This document shows positions 25,942 to 35,450 of a stretch of 64,000 nucleotides of DNA, piece by piece; position 1 is the stretch's first letter; each line of letters opens with the position of its first letter. Location of the stretch: contig NZ_CP058907.1 in the NCBI RefSeq assembly GCF_013415845.1, positions 4,526,001 to 4,590,000 of the forward strand. The letters are read 5' to 3'. Source of the stretch: Rhodopseudomonas palustris (GTDB lineage: Bacteria; Pseudomonadota; Alphaproteobacteria; Rhizobiales; Xanthobacteraceae). The notes under the pieces were generated by a model. That model was not told the DNA's origin. It made no database searches and was given only the letters and a program-made list of their open reading frames with translations. A program made the position numbers and the translations under genes.

Positions 25942-26814
25942 ATGATGAGCCGGCTGTTCGACCTCGATCTGCTCAACGCGCTGGTGGCGGTGGCCGAGAC
26001 CGGCAGCCTGTCGGCGGCGGCGCCGCGCCTGTGCCGGTCGCAATCGGCGGTCAGCGAGCAGATCCGCAAGCTCGAGGAGATGTGCGGGCAACCGCTGTTT
26101 CGGCGCGGCAAGAGCGGCGCCAGCCTGACACAGGCCGGCGAGCGCCTGATCGGACACGCCCGTCAGCTGCTGGCGCTGAGCGACGCAGCCTATCGGGACA
26201 TGCACGCCGCGCAGCTCGCCGGCGAACTGCGGCTGGCGATTACCGATTACTTTCGGCCGGGCGCGCTGCCGGGCATCCTGCGCCGCGTGCGCGACCAGTT
26301 TCCGCGGCTGCGGCTGCACGTCTCGATCCGCAAGAGCGCGCTGATCGAAGAAACCGCCGATTCCGGCGAGTTCGACATCGGGCTGTCGATGGCGATTCTC
26401 GACCGTCCGTCGCGGCGGAACGCGGCGAAGCGCATCAAGCTTCGGCGCGAGCCGCTGCTGTGGGTCGCCGACCGCTCGTTCGTGATGCCGGACGACGGTG
26501 TCCTGCCGCTCGTCGTGCTGCCCGACACCTGCTCGCTGCAGCGCTTCATCGCGCGCACACTGGCGGCGCACCAGGTGCCGCACACAGTGATGCACTCGGC
26601 CTCGGGCGTCGGCGGACTGCACTTGGCGCTGGCCGCCGGGCTCGGGCTGACCTGCCTCAACGCTTCGGCCGTGCCCGCGGACGCCGTGGTGCTGGCCTCG
26701 GGCAACCGGCTGCCGCCGCTGCCCGAAGTCGAATTCAGCCTGGTGCCGCCGCGCCGCGACGAACCGGCGCTGGTCGGCAAGGTGCGCGACATGCTGGCCG
26801 AGCAGCTGCGCTGA
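25942..26814 (+). CDS. LysR-family transcriptional regulator
   Basis: This 290-residue protein has an N-terminal HTH (SLSAAAPRLCRSQSAVSEQI, about residues 22-41) and a LysR effector domain (about 90-285). Two adjacent ATG codons (25942, 25945) both fit. It is divergent from the tautomerase gene with a 102-base gap that contains the direct repeat GATACGATACGAT near 25911, the sort of place where LysR proteins bind. It probably controls the tautomerase gene. Confidence 0.92.
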   Translation: MMSRLFDLDLLNALVAVAETGSLSAAAPRLCRSQSAVSEQIRKLEEMCGQPLFRRGKSGASLTQAGERLIGHARQLLALSDAAYRDMHAAQLAGELRLAITDYFRPGALPGILRRVRDQFPRLRLHVSIRKSALIEETADSGEFDIGLSMAILDRPSRRNAAKRIKLRREPLLWVADRSFVMPDDGVLPLVVLPDTCSLQRFIARTLAAHQVPHTVMHSASGVGGLHLALAAGLGLTCLNASAVPADAVVLASGNRLPPLPEVEFSLVPPRRDEPALVGKVRDMLAEQLR

Positions 26815-26931
26815 CGGGCGCCGCCCGCTCCCGTGGCTGGAATAGTTCTAATCGCGACATTGCGCCGCTGCACTGCCCTGATGGCCTGAGCTACTGACAA
26901 GCGTTCTCGATTTTCGCCAGGAGCCCGCCGT

Positions 26932-27942
26932 ATGAGCCGTTTCCGTGCCGCTGCCCTCGCACTTGCCGCCGTTTTCGTGCCGTTCGCCGCCGGGGCCGCC
27001 GAGCAGGTCAACGTCTACACCTACCGCGAGACCAAGCTGGTGCAGCCGCTGTTCGATGCCTTCACCAAGGACACCGGGATCGCCGTGAACGTCATTTCGG
27101 CGAGTTCGGGTCTGGAACAGCGGATCAAGGCCGAGGGCGCTGACAGCCCGGCCGACGTGCTGCTGACGGTCGACATCGGCCGGATCGACGACGCGGTCGC
27201 GGCCGGCATCAGCCAGCCGATCAACTCGGCCGTGATCGACGAAATCGTGCCGGCACAGTTCCGCGATCCCAACGGCCAGTGGGCCGGCATCTCGATGCGG
27301 GCGCGGGTGATCTACGCCTCGAAAGATCGCGTCAAGCAGGAAGCGATCACCTATGAGGAACTGGCCGACCCGAAGTGGAAGGGCAAGATCTGCATCCGTT
27401 CCGGCCAGCACATCTACAACAACGCGCTATTCGCCGCTTACATCGCCAAGCACGGCGAGGCCAAGGCCGAGGAATGGCTGCGCGGCCTGAAGGCCAATCT
27501 GGCGCAGAAGCCGTCGGGCGGCGACCGCGAGACCGCGCGCGACGTCGCGGCGGGCAAATGCGACCTCGGCATCGGCAACACCTACTACTGGGCGCTGATG
27601 CTGAACGATCCCGACAAGAAGGCCTGGGCGGACGCGACCCGCGTGGTGCTCCCGACCTTCGAAGGCGGCGGCACCCACGTCAACCTGTCGGGCGTGGTGC
27701 TCGCCAAGCACGCGCCCAACAAGGCCAATGCGGTGAAGCTGATCGAATGGCTCGTCGGTGAGAAGGCGCAGCAGATCTACGCCGACGCCAACTACGAATA
27801 TCCGATCCGCGCCGGCGTGCCGCTCAATCCGATCATCGCCGGCTACGGCAAGCTGAAGCCGGATCCGCTGCCGATCGCCAAGATCGCCGCCAACCGCAAG
27901 GCCGCCTCGACGCTGGTCGACAAGGTCGGATTCGACAACTGA
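26932..27942 (+). CDS. ABC transporter periplasmic Fe(III)-binding protein, FbpA/FutA-like
   Basis: This 336-residue protein has a Sec signal peptide (about 1-22, cleavage after AGAA) and a ferric-type binding-protein fold: VNVYTYRETKLVQPLFDAF, the GNTYYWALM segment whose tyrosines bind iron in this family, and NANYEYPI near the C-terminus. It delivers Fe(III) to the permease that follows 143 bases downstream. CAGGAG precedes ATG 26932. No ATPase gene is present nearby. Confidence 0.93.
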   Translation: MSRFRAAALALAAVFVPFAAGAAEQVNVYTYRETKLVQPLFDAFTKDTGIAVNVISASSGLEQRIKAEGADSPADVLLTVDIGRIDDAVAAGISQPINSAVIDEIVPAQFRDPNGQWAGISMRARVIYASKDRVKQEAITYEELADPKWKGKICIRSGQHIYNNALFAAYIAKHGEAKAEEWLRGLKANLAQKPSGGDRETARDVAAGKCDLGIGNTYYWALMLNDPDKKAWADATRVVLPTFEGGGTHVNLSGVVLAKHAPNKANAVKLIEWLVGEKAQQIYADANYEYPIRAGVPLNPIIAGYGKLKPDPLPIAKIAANRKAASTLVDKVGFDN

Positions 27943-27974
27943 ACGTCATCTCACCTCCACCCCCGGCACACTTC

Positions 27975-28032
27975 CCTCATCCCGAGGAGCCCGGCAAAGC
28001 CCTGAGGGCGAAGCCGGGCGTCGCGACGGATG
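27975..28032. repeat. Palindromic intergenic repeat, family B
   Basis: A short imperfect palindrome CTCATCCCGAGGAGCCCGGC ... GCCGGGCGTCGCGACGGATGA lies between the binding-protein and permease genes. It looks like the REP-type elements common in Bradyrhizobiaceae intergenic regions. Confidence 0.6.
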
Positions 28033-28085
28033 AAACCACAGATCACGTCCTCATGGGTCGAGACGGCGCAACGCGCCGCCTCGCC

Positions 28086-29732
28086 ATGAGGACGGCGCCT
28101 GGTGCATCCGACACCGAGCTCGTCGTCCTCTTCCTCGCCCTCCTCACCGCCCTCCTCGTCGCCGCGCCGGTGATCAGCCTGATGCTGATTGCGCTGCAGC
28201 CGGCACCGGAGGTGTGGTCGCATCTGATCGCCTATGTGCTGCCGCGCGCGGTGAGTGACACCGCGCTGCTGATCGCCGGCGTCGGCACGCTGACGCTGCT
28301 GATCGGGACCAGCACTGCCTGGCTGGTGTCGTCGCACGATTTTCCCGGCCGTACGGCCCTGATCTGGCTGCTACCTCTGCCGCTGTCGGTCCCGACCTAT
28401 CTGTCGGCCTATGTCTATGTCGACCTGTTCGAGCCGCTCGGACTGGTGCATCGCACGCTCAGCCTGATGATGCCGGCCGCGCAGGCGGTGCACTGGTTGC
28501 CGCCGATGCGCTCGCTGCCCGGCGCGATGCTGCTGCTCGCCGCAGTGTTGTATCCTTACGTGTATCTGTCGGCCCGCGCGGTGTTTCAGGCGCAGGGGAC
28601 CGATGCGATCGAGGCCGCGCGCACGCTCGGCGCCGGCCGCTTCACCATCCTGCACCGGGTGGTGCTGCCGATGGCGCGGCCGGCGCTCGCGGTCGGCGTC
28701 GCGCTCGCCGCGCTGGAGACGCTGAACGACATCGGCGCCTCGGAATATCTCGGCGTCCGCACCCTCACCGTCTCGGTATTCAACACCTGGCTGAATCGCG
28801 GCAGCCTCGCAGGCGCCGCGCAGCTGTCGCTGGTGCTGCTCGGCTTTGCCGCGCTCTTGATCGTGATCGAGCGCTTCGGCCGCCGCAGCGCCAGCGTCGA
28901 ACTGTCGGCGGAAAGCCCGCGGCTCCGGTCGCGAACGCGGCTGCATGGCCTCAAGGGCGGCCTCGCAACCGCAGCTTGCCTGCTGCCGCCGCTGTTCGGC
29001 TTCGTGCTGCCGGCCGCCTACCTGCTCGGCGAAAGCCTGCGCCGCAGCCTGTCGATCGGGATCGACCCGGCGTTGTGGCGGGACGCCCTGCACACCGTGA
29101 CGCTCGCGGCGCTGGCGACCCTGATCGCGCTCGGGCTCGGGCTGATCGTGGTGCTGGCCGCGCGCTGGCGCGAGGCCCGCACGACGCGCGCCGCCATGGC
29201 GGTCGCCCAGCTCGGCTACACGCTGCCCGGCCTGGTGCTGGCGCTCGGGCTGCTGACACCGGTCTTGGTGATCGACGGCACGATCGCCAACATCTTCCGC
29301 TCCTTCGGCTACTCGTCGCCCGGCCTGATCCTGATGAGCACCGGTGGTGCGGTGGTGGCCGCCTATGTGATCCGCTTCCTGGCCGTGCCGACCGGGCTGT
29401 TGAAGGCCGGGTTCGATCGCATCCCCCGCGATTACGACGACTCGGCCCGGGCCGCCGGTGCCGGTCGCTTGACCACGCTATGGAAGATCGACCTGCCGCT
29501 GCTGCGCCCGGCGCTGGTCGGCGCCGCGATCCTGGTATTCGTCGACTGTCTCAAGGAGCTGCCCGCGACACTGCTGCTACGGCCGCTCAACGTCGAGACG
29601 CTGTCGACCTCGATCTACCAATATGCCAGCCGCGGCAGCTTCGAGGATGGCGCGCTGGCGGCCCTGATCATCGTCGCCGCCAGCATTCCGCCGGTGATCT
29701 GGCTGACCCGGTTCTCCGACCTGCCGGAATGA
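28086..29732 (+). CDS. ABC transporter permease, FbpB-like two-domain Fe(III) permease
   Basis: This protein of about 548 residues has about twelve transmembrane segments in two homologous halves, each with an EAA-type loop (EAARTLGAGRFTILHRVVLPMARPA and DDSARAAGAGRLTTLWKIDLPLLRPA). This is the fused architecture of FbpB/SfuB permeases. I prefer ATG 28086, closer to the first hydrophobic segment; ATG 28053 is also possible, and neither has a strong ribosome site. The ATPase partner must be encoded elsewhere. Confidence 0.9.
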   Translation: MRTAPGASDTELVVLFLALLTALLVAAPVISLMLIALQPAPEVWSHLIAYVLPRAVSDTALLIAGVGTLTLLIGTSTAWLVSSHDFPGRTALIWLLPLPLSVPTYLSAYVYVDLFEPLGLVHRTLSLMMPAAQAVHWLPPMRSLPGAMLLLAAVLYPYVYLSARAVFQAQGTDAIEAARTLGAGRFTILHRVVLPMARPALAVGVALAALETLNDIGASEYLGVRTLTVSVFNTWLNRGSLAGAAQLSLVLLGFAALLIVIERFGRRSASVELSAESPRLRSRTRLHGLKGGLATAACLLPPLFGFVLPAAYLLGESLRRSLSIGIDPALWRDALHTVTLAALATLIALGLGLIVVLAARWREARTTRAAMAVAQLGYTLPGLVLALGLLTPVLVIDGTIANIFRSFGYSSPGLILMSTGGAVVAAYVIRFLAVPTGLLKAGFDRIPRDYDDSARAAGAGRLTTLWKIDLPLLRPALVGAAILVFVDCLKELPATLLLRPLNVETLSTSIYQYASRGSFEDGALAALIIVAASIPPVIWLTRFSDLPE

Positions 29733-29847
29733 GCCGGTCGCCACGCTGCCGCCCTCATCTCGTGGCTGATTAGGTTCGGAACTTGGCGCTGCGGCGATCC
29801 GCAGCACCGGCTGGCCTCGACCCGTCCACGACCGTATAATTCGCCCG

Positions 29848-30486
29848 ATGAAGCAGATCCGGATCTCTCCTGTCGCCGCCTGGTGCGGCCTCGTCCTCGC
29901 CGCGATGCTGTTCGCCGGAGCATCCGCACAGGCGCAGGTGGCACCGATCCGCTATTGGGTACCCGGCGGGCCGTTCGGCTTCGGCGGCGGCGCGACCGAG
30001 AGCTGGCAGGCGCTGAGCTGGAGCGACGTCCCTGGCTTCACCGCAGAGACCGACGAGAATGGCGAGCTGCGCAGCGGCTTCGTCGCCCGCAGCTACAGCG
30101 CTCCGGTCACACCGCTGGCCGGCGGCTTGGGTTGGAACAGCCCGGGCGGGGCCGGCGCATTCGGCAATTTCGGCTCGCTCGCGACCGAAGGCTCGCAGTA
30201 CGGCTACCGCTTCAAAGGCGTCGGCGACATGCCGGTGACGCTGTTCGGCGGCGTCGACAGCCTGAAGTACAGACCCGACGTTTTCACCTCGCTGACCTCG
30301 CCGGGCTTCGCCAGCAGCAACACGGCAGCCACCACCGTCAATGCCGGCATCGAGATCAAGCCGACCTCGAATGTCAGCCTGTCGTTCTCGGCCGGCTACA
30401 CCCAGTACAACGGCACCACCGACAGCGACATCCGTTCCAATCTGCTGCCGGGCGAGTCGCCGATGTTCTCGGGCGGCCGGCGGTAG
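29848..30486 (+). CDS. Exported protein of unknown function
   Basis: This 212-residue protein has a signal peptide (about 1-29, cleavage near AQAQ) and a mature part rich in Gly, Ser and aromatic residues with alternating patterns (YGYRFKGVGDMPVTLFGGVD, NVSLSFSAGYTQY) that suggest beta strands of an outer-membrane or surface protein. It lacks a C-terminal aromatic residue, so it is not a standard porin. The function is unknown and the gene stands alone. Confidence 0.7.
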   Translation: MKQIRISPVAAWCGLVLAAMLFAGASAQAQVAPIRYWVPGGPFGFGGGATESWQALSWSDVPGFTAETDENGELRSGFVARSYSAPVTPLAGGLGWNSPGGAGAFGNFGSLATEGSQYGYRFKGVGDMPVTLFGGVDSLKYRPDVFTSLTSPGFASSNTAATTVNAGIEIKPTSNVSLSFSAGYTQYNGTTDSDIRSNLLPGESPMFSGGRR

Positions 30487-30528
30487 AAGCCCTCCACACG
30501 CGAGTCCATCCTCGTGTCCGCTTCCTTC

Positions 30529-30550
30529 GAGGTGCGCAAGAGCGCACCTC
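30529..30550. repeat. Hairpin repeat after exported-protein gene
   Basis: GAGGTGCGC and GCGCACCTC form a perfect nine-base-pair stem around a four-base loop, within a CCATCCT...AGGATAA frame. It resembles alphaproteobacterial REP elements. It may act as a transcript end for the upstream gene but has no T run. Confidence 0.6.
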
Positions 30551-30650
30551 AGGATAACGGCGTCGTGCAGGTTTGGCAGGTGGTCGCGCTGATTGGTACG
30601 ACGTGGGCACGGCGCTGCACGCCTTTGCCCACCTTGCGTTGCTACATCAA

Positions 30651-31301
30651 CTAAGCGTTCTTCAGCGCGACGCGGAATTCGGCTTCGGTCTTGGCCTTGA
30701 CCTCGTCGAGGGTGACGCCATCGGCGAGTTCGATCAGCGCCATGCCGTCATTGCCGTGCTTGTCGATGGTGAACACCGCAAGATCGGTCACCACCATGTC
30801 GACGACGCGTTCGCCGGTGAGCGGCAGATTGCACGTCTTCAACAGCTTCGGGCCGTCCTTGGCGGAATGCTCCATCACCACGACGACGCGCTTCACGCCG
30901 GCGACGAGATCCATCGCGCCGCCCATGCCCTTCACCATCTTGCCCGGAATCATCCAGTTGGCGAGGTCGCCGTTCTGGGCAACCTGCATGGCGCCGAGAA
31001 TGGACAGATCGATGTGGCCGCCGCGAACCATCGCGAAGGAATCGGCCGACGAGAAGTAACTGGTCGACGGCAGCTCGGTGACGGTCTGCTTGCCGGCGTT
31101 GATCAGGTCGGGGTCTTCTTCACCCTCGTAGGGGAACGGACCCATGCCGAGCATGCCGTTCTCGCTCTGCAGCACCACGTCGACGCCGTCCGGGATGTAG
31201 TTGGAGACCAGCGTCGGAATGCCGATGCCGAGGTTGACGTAGAAGCCGTCGCGCAATTCTTTGGCGGCGCGCGCGGCCATCTGTTCGCGGGTCCAAGCCA
31301 T
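30651..31301 (-). CDS. scoB: 3-oxoacid CoA-transferase subunit B
   Basis: This 216-residue beta subunit transfers CoA from succinyl-CoA to 3-oxo acids such as acetoacetate. The catalytic glutamate lies in the [11 protein letters not shown] motif (E47), and the GIGIPT segment near residue 25 is typical. TGAGGAG precedes ATG 31301. It follows scoA by 11 bases, so the two are one operon. Together with the nearby phasins it fits storage-polymer and ketone-body metabolism. Confidence 0.95.
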   Translation of the reverse strand: MAWTREQMAARAAKELRDGFYVNLGIGIPTLVSNYIPDGVDVVLQSENGMLGMGPFPYEGEEDPDLINAGKQTVTELPSTSYFSSADSFAMVRGGHIDLSILGAMQVAQNGDLANWMIPGKMVKGMGGAMDLVAGVKRVVVVMEHSAKDGPKLLKTCNLPLTGERVVDMVVTDLAVFTIDKHGNDGMALIELADGVTLDEVKAKTEAEFRVALKNA

Positions 31302-31312
31302 CAGGGTTCTCC

Positions 31313-32029
31313 TCAGCTCGCCGCCGATTCGGCACGCTTGCGGGTGGTACGCTGCTCGATGTGTTTCTTCGCGTTCGGCACGTGGACGATGCGCTGCACG
31401 AAGATGCCCGGGGTGTGGATATGATCCGGGTCGATCTCGCCCGCCGGCACCAGATGCTCGACCTCGGCGATGGTGATCTTCGCCGCGGTGGCCATCATCG
31501 GATTGAAGTTGCGCGCGGTCTTTCGGTACACGAGGTTGCCGGCGGTATCGCCCTTCCAGGCGTGGACGATCGCGATATCGCCGAACAGGCCGCGCTCCAT
31601 CACGTATTTCTCGCCGTCGAACTCGCGGATTTCCTTGCCTTCCGCCACCAGCGTGCCGACGCCGGTCTTGGTGAAGAACGCCGGAATGCCGGCGCCGCCG
31701 GCGCGGATCCGCTCGGCCAGGGTGCCCTGCGGGGCGAATTCCAATTCCAGCTCGCCGGCCAGAAACTGCTGCGCGAACAGCTTGTTCTCGCCCACATAGG
31801 ACGAGATCATCTTCTTGATCTGCCGGGTTTCAAGCAGCCGGCTGAGGCCGATGCCGTCGACGCCTGCATTGTTGGAAACGAAGGTGAGATCCTTGACGCC
31901 CGCGTCGCGGATCGCGTCGGACAGGGTCTCGGGAATGCCGCAAAGGCCGAAGCCACCGGACATGATCATCATGCCGTCACGCAAGATGCCGTCGAGTGCC
32001 GCCTTGGCGTCGGGGTAGACCTTGTTCAT
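31313..32029 (-). CDS. scoA: 3-oxoacid CoA-transferase subunit A
   Basis: This 238-residue alpha subunit forms the CoA-transferase with ScoB. It shows the [12 protein letters not shown] glycine-rich segment near residue 20 and the [20 protein letters not shown] region near the C-terminus. Lengths of both subunits match the bacterial two-subunit enzyme. The gene leads the scoAB operon; no regulator is adjacent. Confidence 0.95.
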   Translation of the reverse strand: MNKVYPDAKAALDGILRDGMMIMSGGFGLCGIPETLSDAIRDAGVKDLTFVSNNAGVDGIGLSRLLETRQIKKMISSYVGENKLFAQQFLAGELELEFAPQGTLAERIRAGGAGIPAFFTKTGVGTLVAEGKEIREFDGEKYVMERGLFGDIAIVHAWKGDTAGNLVYRKTARNFNPMMATAAKITIAEVEHLVPAGEIDPDHIHTPGIFVQRIVHVPNAKKHIEQRTTRKRAESAAS

Positions 32030-32236
32030 GGTGCAGGGACCTTTGAGCGGGCTTTGCTGCGATTAGGTCTATTAGGCAAAAACCCCGCAACCCGTCAATT
32101 GCACCAGGACCCGTAGCACCCGGAAAGCCTTGAAAGCGCCAAGAAAACCGAGCAAGTTGCGACCCAAGGTCAGGCCCTGTCGGGAGCCGCCTCTCACACA
32201 CCTCATTCACGCTCACGTTCCGGAAACTGGTTGGCG

Positions 32237-34183
32237 ATGGCCCAAGGAATTAAGCGCCTCGGGATCTCGGTCGCGGTGCTGATCGCCGCCGCCGTGACGG
32301 GGGCGTTCGCGCTGTCGCTGACGATCGACCGCGGTGCCCTGCGCCAGGCTGTGGAGCAGCAGCTTCGCGCCGCCACCGGCCTGCAGCTGGTGGTCGACGG
32401 CGATATCGACGTCACCATCTTCCCGCGCAGCACTGTGACGTTCAGCAACGTACGCTTGAAGAGCGACGAGGATGGCGGCACCGACGCGGCGCTGAGCGTC
32501 AAGACGCTGATCACCAATTTGCGGCTGCTGCCGCTGCTGCTGCGCCGGTTCGAGATCGCCGACGTGATGCTCAACCAGCCGTCGATCCACGTCGTGCGCG
32601 ATGCCGGCGGCCGCAGCAACTGGACGCCGTTCATCGACAGCCTGACCCGGACGATGAAGCCAGGCCTCGACGATCAGGTGTCGTTCTCCGAGATCCGGCT
32701 GCAGGACGGCGAGCTCAGCTATCGCGATGAAACCGCCGGCGTTCAGGAACACATCGACGATATCGACCTGTCGCTGGCGTGGCCGTCGATCTCGCGCACC
32801 TTTGCAGCAACCGGTCAGTTCGACTTCCGCGGCGAACGTCTCGACGGCTCGATCACCGTAGCCGACTTCATCGCGGCGCTGCGCGGCGACACGTCGGGCA
32901 TCAAGCTGCGCCTCGCCGGCGCGCCGATGAAGATCGCGTTCGACGGCACGATCGCCAACAAAACCAGCCTGTCGCTGATCGGCACGGTGAGTGCCGACAG
33001 CGCGTCGCTGCGCAACGCGCTGCGCTGGGCCGGCCAGGAGCCTCCCGGCACGGGCGGCTTCGGCCGCTTCGCGCTGAAGGCCCGCGCCAACCTGATCGGT
33101 GCGTCGATCGCGCTCACCAACGTCAATGTCGAGCTCGACAAGAACGTCGCCGAAGGCGTGATGACCTACACGCTCGCCGGCGGCCATCAGGGCCTGCAGG
33201 CGACGCTCGCCGCCGGCAGCATCGACGTCACGCCGTATCTGTCGACGATCCGCCTGCTCGCCAGCGGCGCGCGCGACTGGAACCGGCAGCTGTTCGATCT
33301 GTCATCCGCCGATCCGGTCGATCTCGATATGCGGCTGTCGGCCGCGAAAGTGACGATCGGCAGCACCACGCTCGGCCGCACCGCGATCAGCGCCAATTTG
33401 CGCGGCGGCGCGCTGGCACTCAGCGTCGGCGAAGCCCAGGTGTACGGCGGCATCGCGCAGGGAACGTTCGGCGTCTCGCGCTCCGACAAGGCCGCCAGCA
33501 TCAAGGCGCAATTCCAATTCAACGACGTCGAACTGCAGACCTGCGCGGCCGACCTGCTCGGCGTGCGCAACCTGTCCGGGCGCGGCAACCTCAGCGTGTC
33601 GCTGGAAGCCGAGGGCGCGAGCCCGTTCGGGCTGGCGCAGTCACTCGACGGCTCGGCGCTGCTCACCGGCCATGACGGCGCGATCAGCGGATTCAACGTC
33701 GAACAGCTTCTGAAGCGGCTGGAGCGCCGGCCGCTCTCCGGCGGCGGCAATTTCCGCAGCGGCAGCACGCCTTTCGATAAGCTCACCGTTTCGGTGCGGT
33801 TCGCCGACGGCATCGCCACTGCAGACGAAGTGCGGATCGACGGCCCGACCGCGCGGATTTCGCTGAGCGGCACCGCTTCGGTGCCGGCGCGCGAATACGA
33901 CCTGAAGGGCGTCGCCAGCCTCGCCGGCGGCTCCGCCGCCAAGCCCGGCTTCGACCTGCCGTTCATCGTGCAGGGGCCGTGGGACGATCCGCTGATCTTC
34001 CCCGATCCGGAAAGCCTGATCCGCCGCTCGCCGGCCTCCGCGCCGCTGCTCGACGCCGTCAAGGATCGCAAGACCCGCGACACCGTCCGCTCGGTGCTCG
34101 AACGCATCACCGGCAAGAAGCAGGACGCCGAACCGCCGGCGGATGCGCCTGCAACCGCCCAGCCCGAGCCGAAGGCGAACTGA
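32237..34183 (+). CDS. AsmA-family inner-membrane/periplasmic protein
   Basis: This 648-residue protein has one N-terminal membrane anchor (about residues 8-30) and a large periplasmic region. It starts with AsmA features (TGLQLVVDGDIDVTIFPRSTVTFSNVRL) and has a C-terminal AsmA_2-like part (SLDGSALLTGHDGAISGFNVEQLLKRLE). AsmA-like proteins are thought to move lipids between membranes. ATG 32237 is preferred over the TTG two codons upstream. The C-terminal 40 residues are Lys/Pro/Ala-rich and poorly conserved. Confidence 0.88.
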   Translation: MAQGIKRLGISVAVLIAAAVTGAFALSLTIDRGALRQAVEQQLRAATGLQLVVDGDIDVTIFPRSTVTFSNVRLKSDEDGGTDAALSVKTLITNLRLLPLLLRRFEIADVMLNQPSIHVVRDAGGRSNWTPFIDSLTRTMKPGLDDQVSFSEIRLQDGELSYRDETAGVQEHIDDIDLSLAWPSISRTFAATGQFDFRGERLDGSITVADFIAALRGDTSGIKLRLAGAPMKIAFDGTIANKTSLSLIGTVSADSASLRNALRWAGQEPPGTGGFGRFALKARANLIGASIALTNVNVELDKNVAEGVMTYTLAGGHQGLQATLAAGSIDVTPYLSTIRLLASGARDWNRQLFDLSSADPVDLDMRLSAAKVTIGSTTLGRTAISANLRGGALALSVGEAQVYGGIAQGTFGVSRSDKAASIKAQFQFNDVELQTCAADLLGVRNLSGRGNLSVSLEAEGASPFGLAQSLDGSALLTGHDGAISGFNVEQLLKRLERRPLSGGGNFRSGSTPFDKLTVSVRFADGIATADEVRIDGPTARISLSGTASVPAREYDLKGVASLAGGSAAKPGFDLPFIVQGPWDDPLIFPDPESLIRRSPASAPLLDAVKDRKTRDTVRSVLERITGKKQDAEPPADAPATAQPEPKAN

Positions 34184-34240
34184 TCAAGTTCAGCGCGATC
34201 TGCGTGGCTGCCGGTTGCGCACTGCTGGGCGCGGCCCTCT

Positions 34241-34331
34241 CCGTCACTGCGAGCGAAGCGAAGCAATCCAGCCCACTCAATTATCGAGCGGCTGGATCGC
34301 TTCGTCGCTTAGCTCCTCGCGAGGGCGAGGA
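34241..34331. repeat. Palindromic intergenic repeat, family A, copy 2
   Basis: It starts CCGTCACTGCGAGCGAAGCG and carries the paired segments AAGCAATCCA and GCTGGATCGCTTCGTCGC. The right end has diverged from copies 1 and 3. It lies between the convergent AsmA-like and permease genes. Confidence 0.8.
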
Positions 34332-34342
34332 GTGATGATGCG

Positions 34343-35143
34343 TCACATCGGCGCGGCGTTGTCGGCCTGGGTCTTCGACAGCTTCGAGGCAAGCGACGCG
34401 ACCACGATCAGCACCGTTACGGCGGCAATGATCAACGTGCAGATCGCGTTGATCTCCGGCTTCACCCCGAGCCGCACTTCCGAATAGATCCGGATCGGCA
34501 GCGTGGTCGAGCCGGGACCGGTCGTGAAGCTGGCGATCACCAAGTCGTCGAGCGACAGCGCGAACGCCAGCATCCAACCCGCCGCGATCGCCGGCCAGAT
34601 CAGCGGCACGGTGGCACGCAGGAACGCTTCCACCGGCGCGCAGCCGAGATCCATCGCCGCCTCTTCGATGCTGCGGTCGAGCGCATGCAGCCGCGACTGC
34701 ACCACCACCGCGACGAAGCACATCGTCAGCGTGGTGTGGGCGATCACCACCGTCCAGAACCCGCGTTCGGCGCTGATCGCGACGAACAGCAGCAGCAGCG
34801 AGAGGCCAGTGATCACTTCCGGCATCACCAGCGGCGCATACAGCATCCCGGAGAACAGCGTGCGGCCTTTGAAATGGCCGGCGCGCGACAGCGCCACCGC
34901 CGCCAGCGTGCCGAGCACAGCCGCCGCGGTGGCCGACGTCAGCGCCACGCGCAGGCTCATCCAGGCGGCATCCAGCATCGGCTGATCCTGGAAGAACTCG
35001 CGATACCAGCGCAGCGACCAGCCGCCCCACACCGTGACCAGGCGGGAGTCGTTGAACGAATAGACCACCAGGATCACGATCGGCAGATACAGAAACGCCA
35101 GCCCCAGCGTCAGCGACACGAGGTTGAAACGGGAGAGCTTCAT
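34343..35143 (-). CDS. potI: Polyamine-type ABC transporter permease, PotI/PotC-like
   Basis: This 266-residue protein has about six membrane segments and the permease loop EEAAMDLGCAPVEAFLRATVPLIWPA. It resembles PotC/PotI subunits of spermidine/putrescine importers. It pairs with the PotH-like permease upstream, but the two genes are parted by about 300 bases containing a large inverted repeat. The substrate is assumed from family resemblance only. Confidence 0.9.
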   Translation of the reverse strand: MKLSRFNLVSLTLGLAFLYLPIVILVVYSFNDSRLVTVWGGWSLRWYREFFQDQPMLDAAWMSLRVALTSATAAAVLGTLAAVALSRAGHFKGRTLFSGMLYAPLVMPEVITGLSLLLLFVAISAERGFWTVVIAHTTLTMCFVAVVVQSRLHALDRSIEEAAMDLGCAPVEAFLRATVPLIWPAIAAGWMLAFALSLDDLVIASFTTGPGSTTLPIRIYSEVRLGVKPEINAICTLIIAAVTVLIVVASLASKLSKTQADNAAPM

Positions 35144-35450
35144 GGCATGCGCCCTTCCGCGCTAGGCAAGGCAGCCACATACGAATTCTCGCAGGCCGAT
35201 GAGGCGGCGCTCTCTTCACCCTCCCCTGGAGGGGGAGGGTCGGCACGCAGGCCGCGAAGCGGATTGCGTGACGGGGTGGGGTGAGCCGCGGGCACGGCGG
35301 ATGAACTCTTCGCCACCCCACCCCGCTCGCTACGCGAGCGACCCTCCCCCTCCAGGGGAGGGTGCCCCCCGCACCAGCGAGAAACGCCTATCCGCGATGG
35401 TACTCCCACAAAGGACAACGCAGCGACTCCAGCCGAGTCCGCCAACACCA
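35144..35450. other. Intergenic stretch inside the potGHI-like operon
   Basis: These 307 bases interrupt the operon and contain no gene. Most of the stretch is the nested inverted repeat at 35219-35362. Confidence 0.8.
35219..35362. repeat. Large nested inverted-repeat element
   Basis: A 24-bp perfect inverted repeat (35219-35242 with 35339-35362) contains CCTCCCCCT-type runs. Within it a second repeat pairs CGGGGTGGGGTG (from 35272) with CACCCCACCCCG (from 35314), and a third pairs CGCTCGC with GCGAGCG around TAC. The element is 144 bases long and would fold into a branched cruciform. It has no coding capacity and looks like a small non-autonomous palindromic element. Confidence 0.85.

Noticed and set aside
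25441-26622. 393-codon minus frame extending the tautomerase gene upstream
   Set aside because: It would run across the whole LysR gene. The family start MPGITLTV at 25839 is required to expose the catalytic proline.
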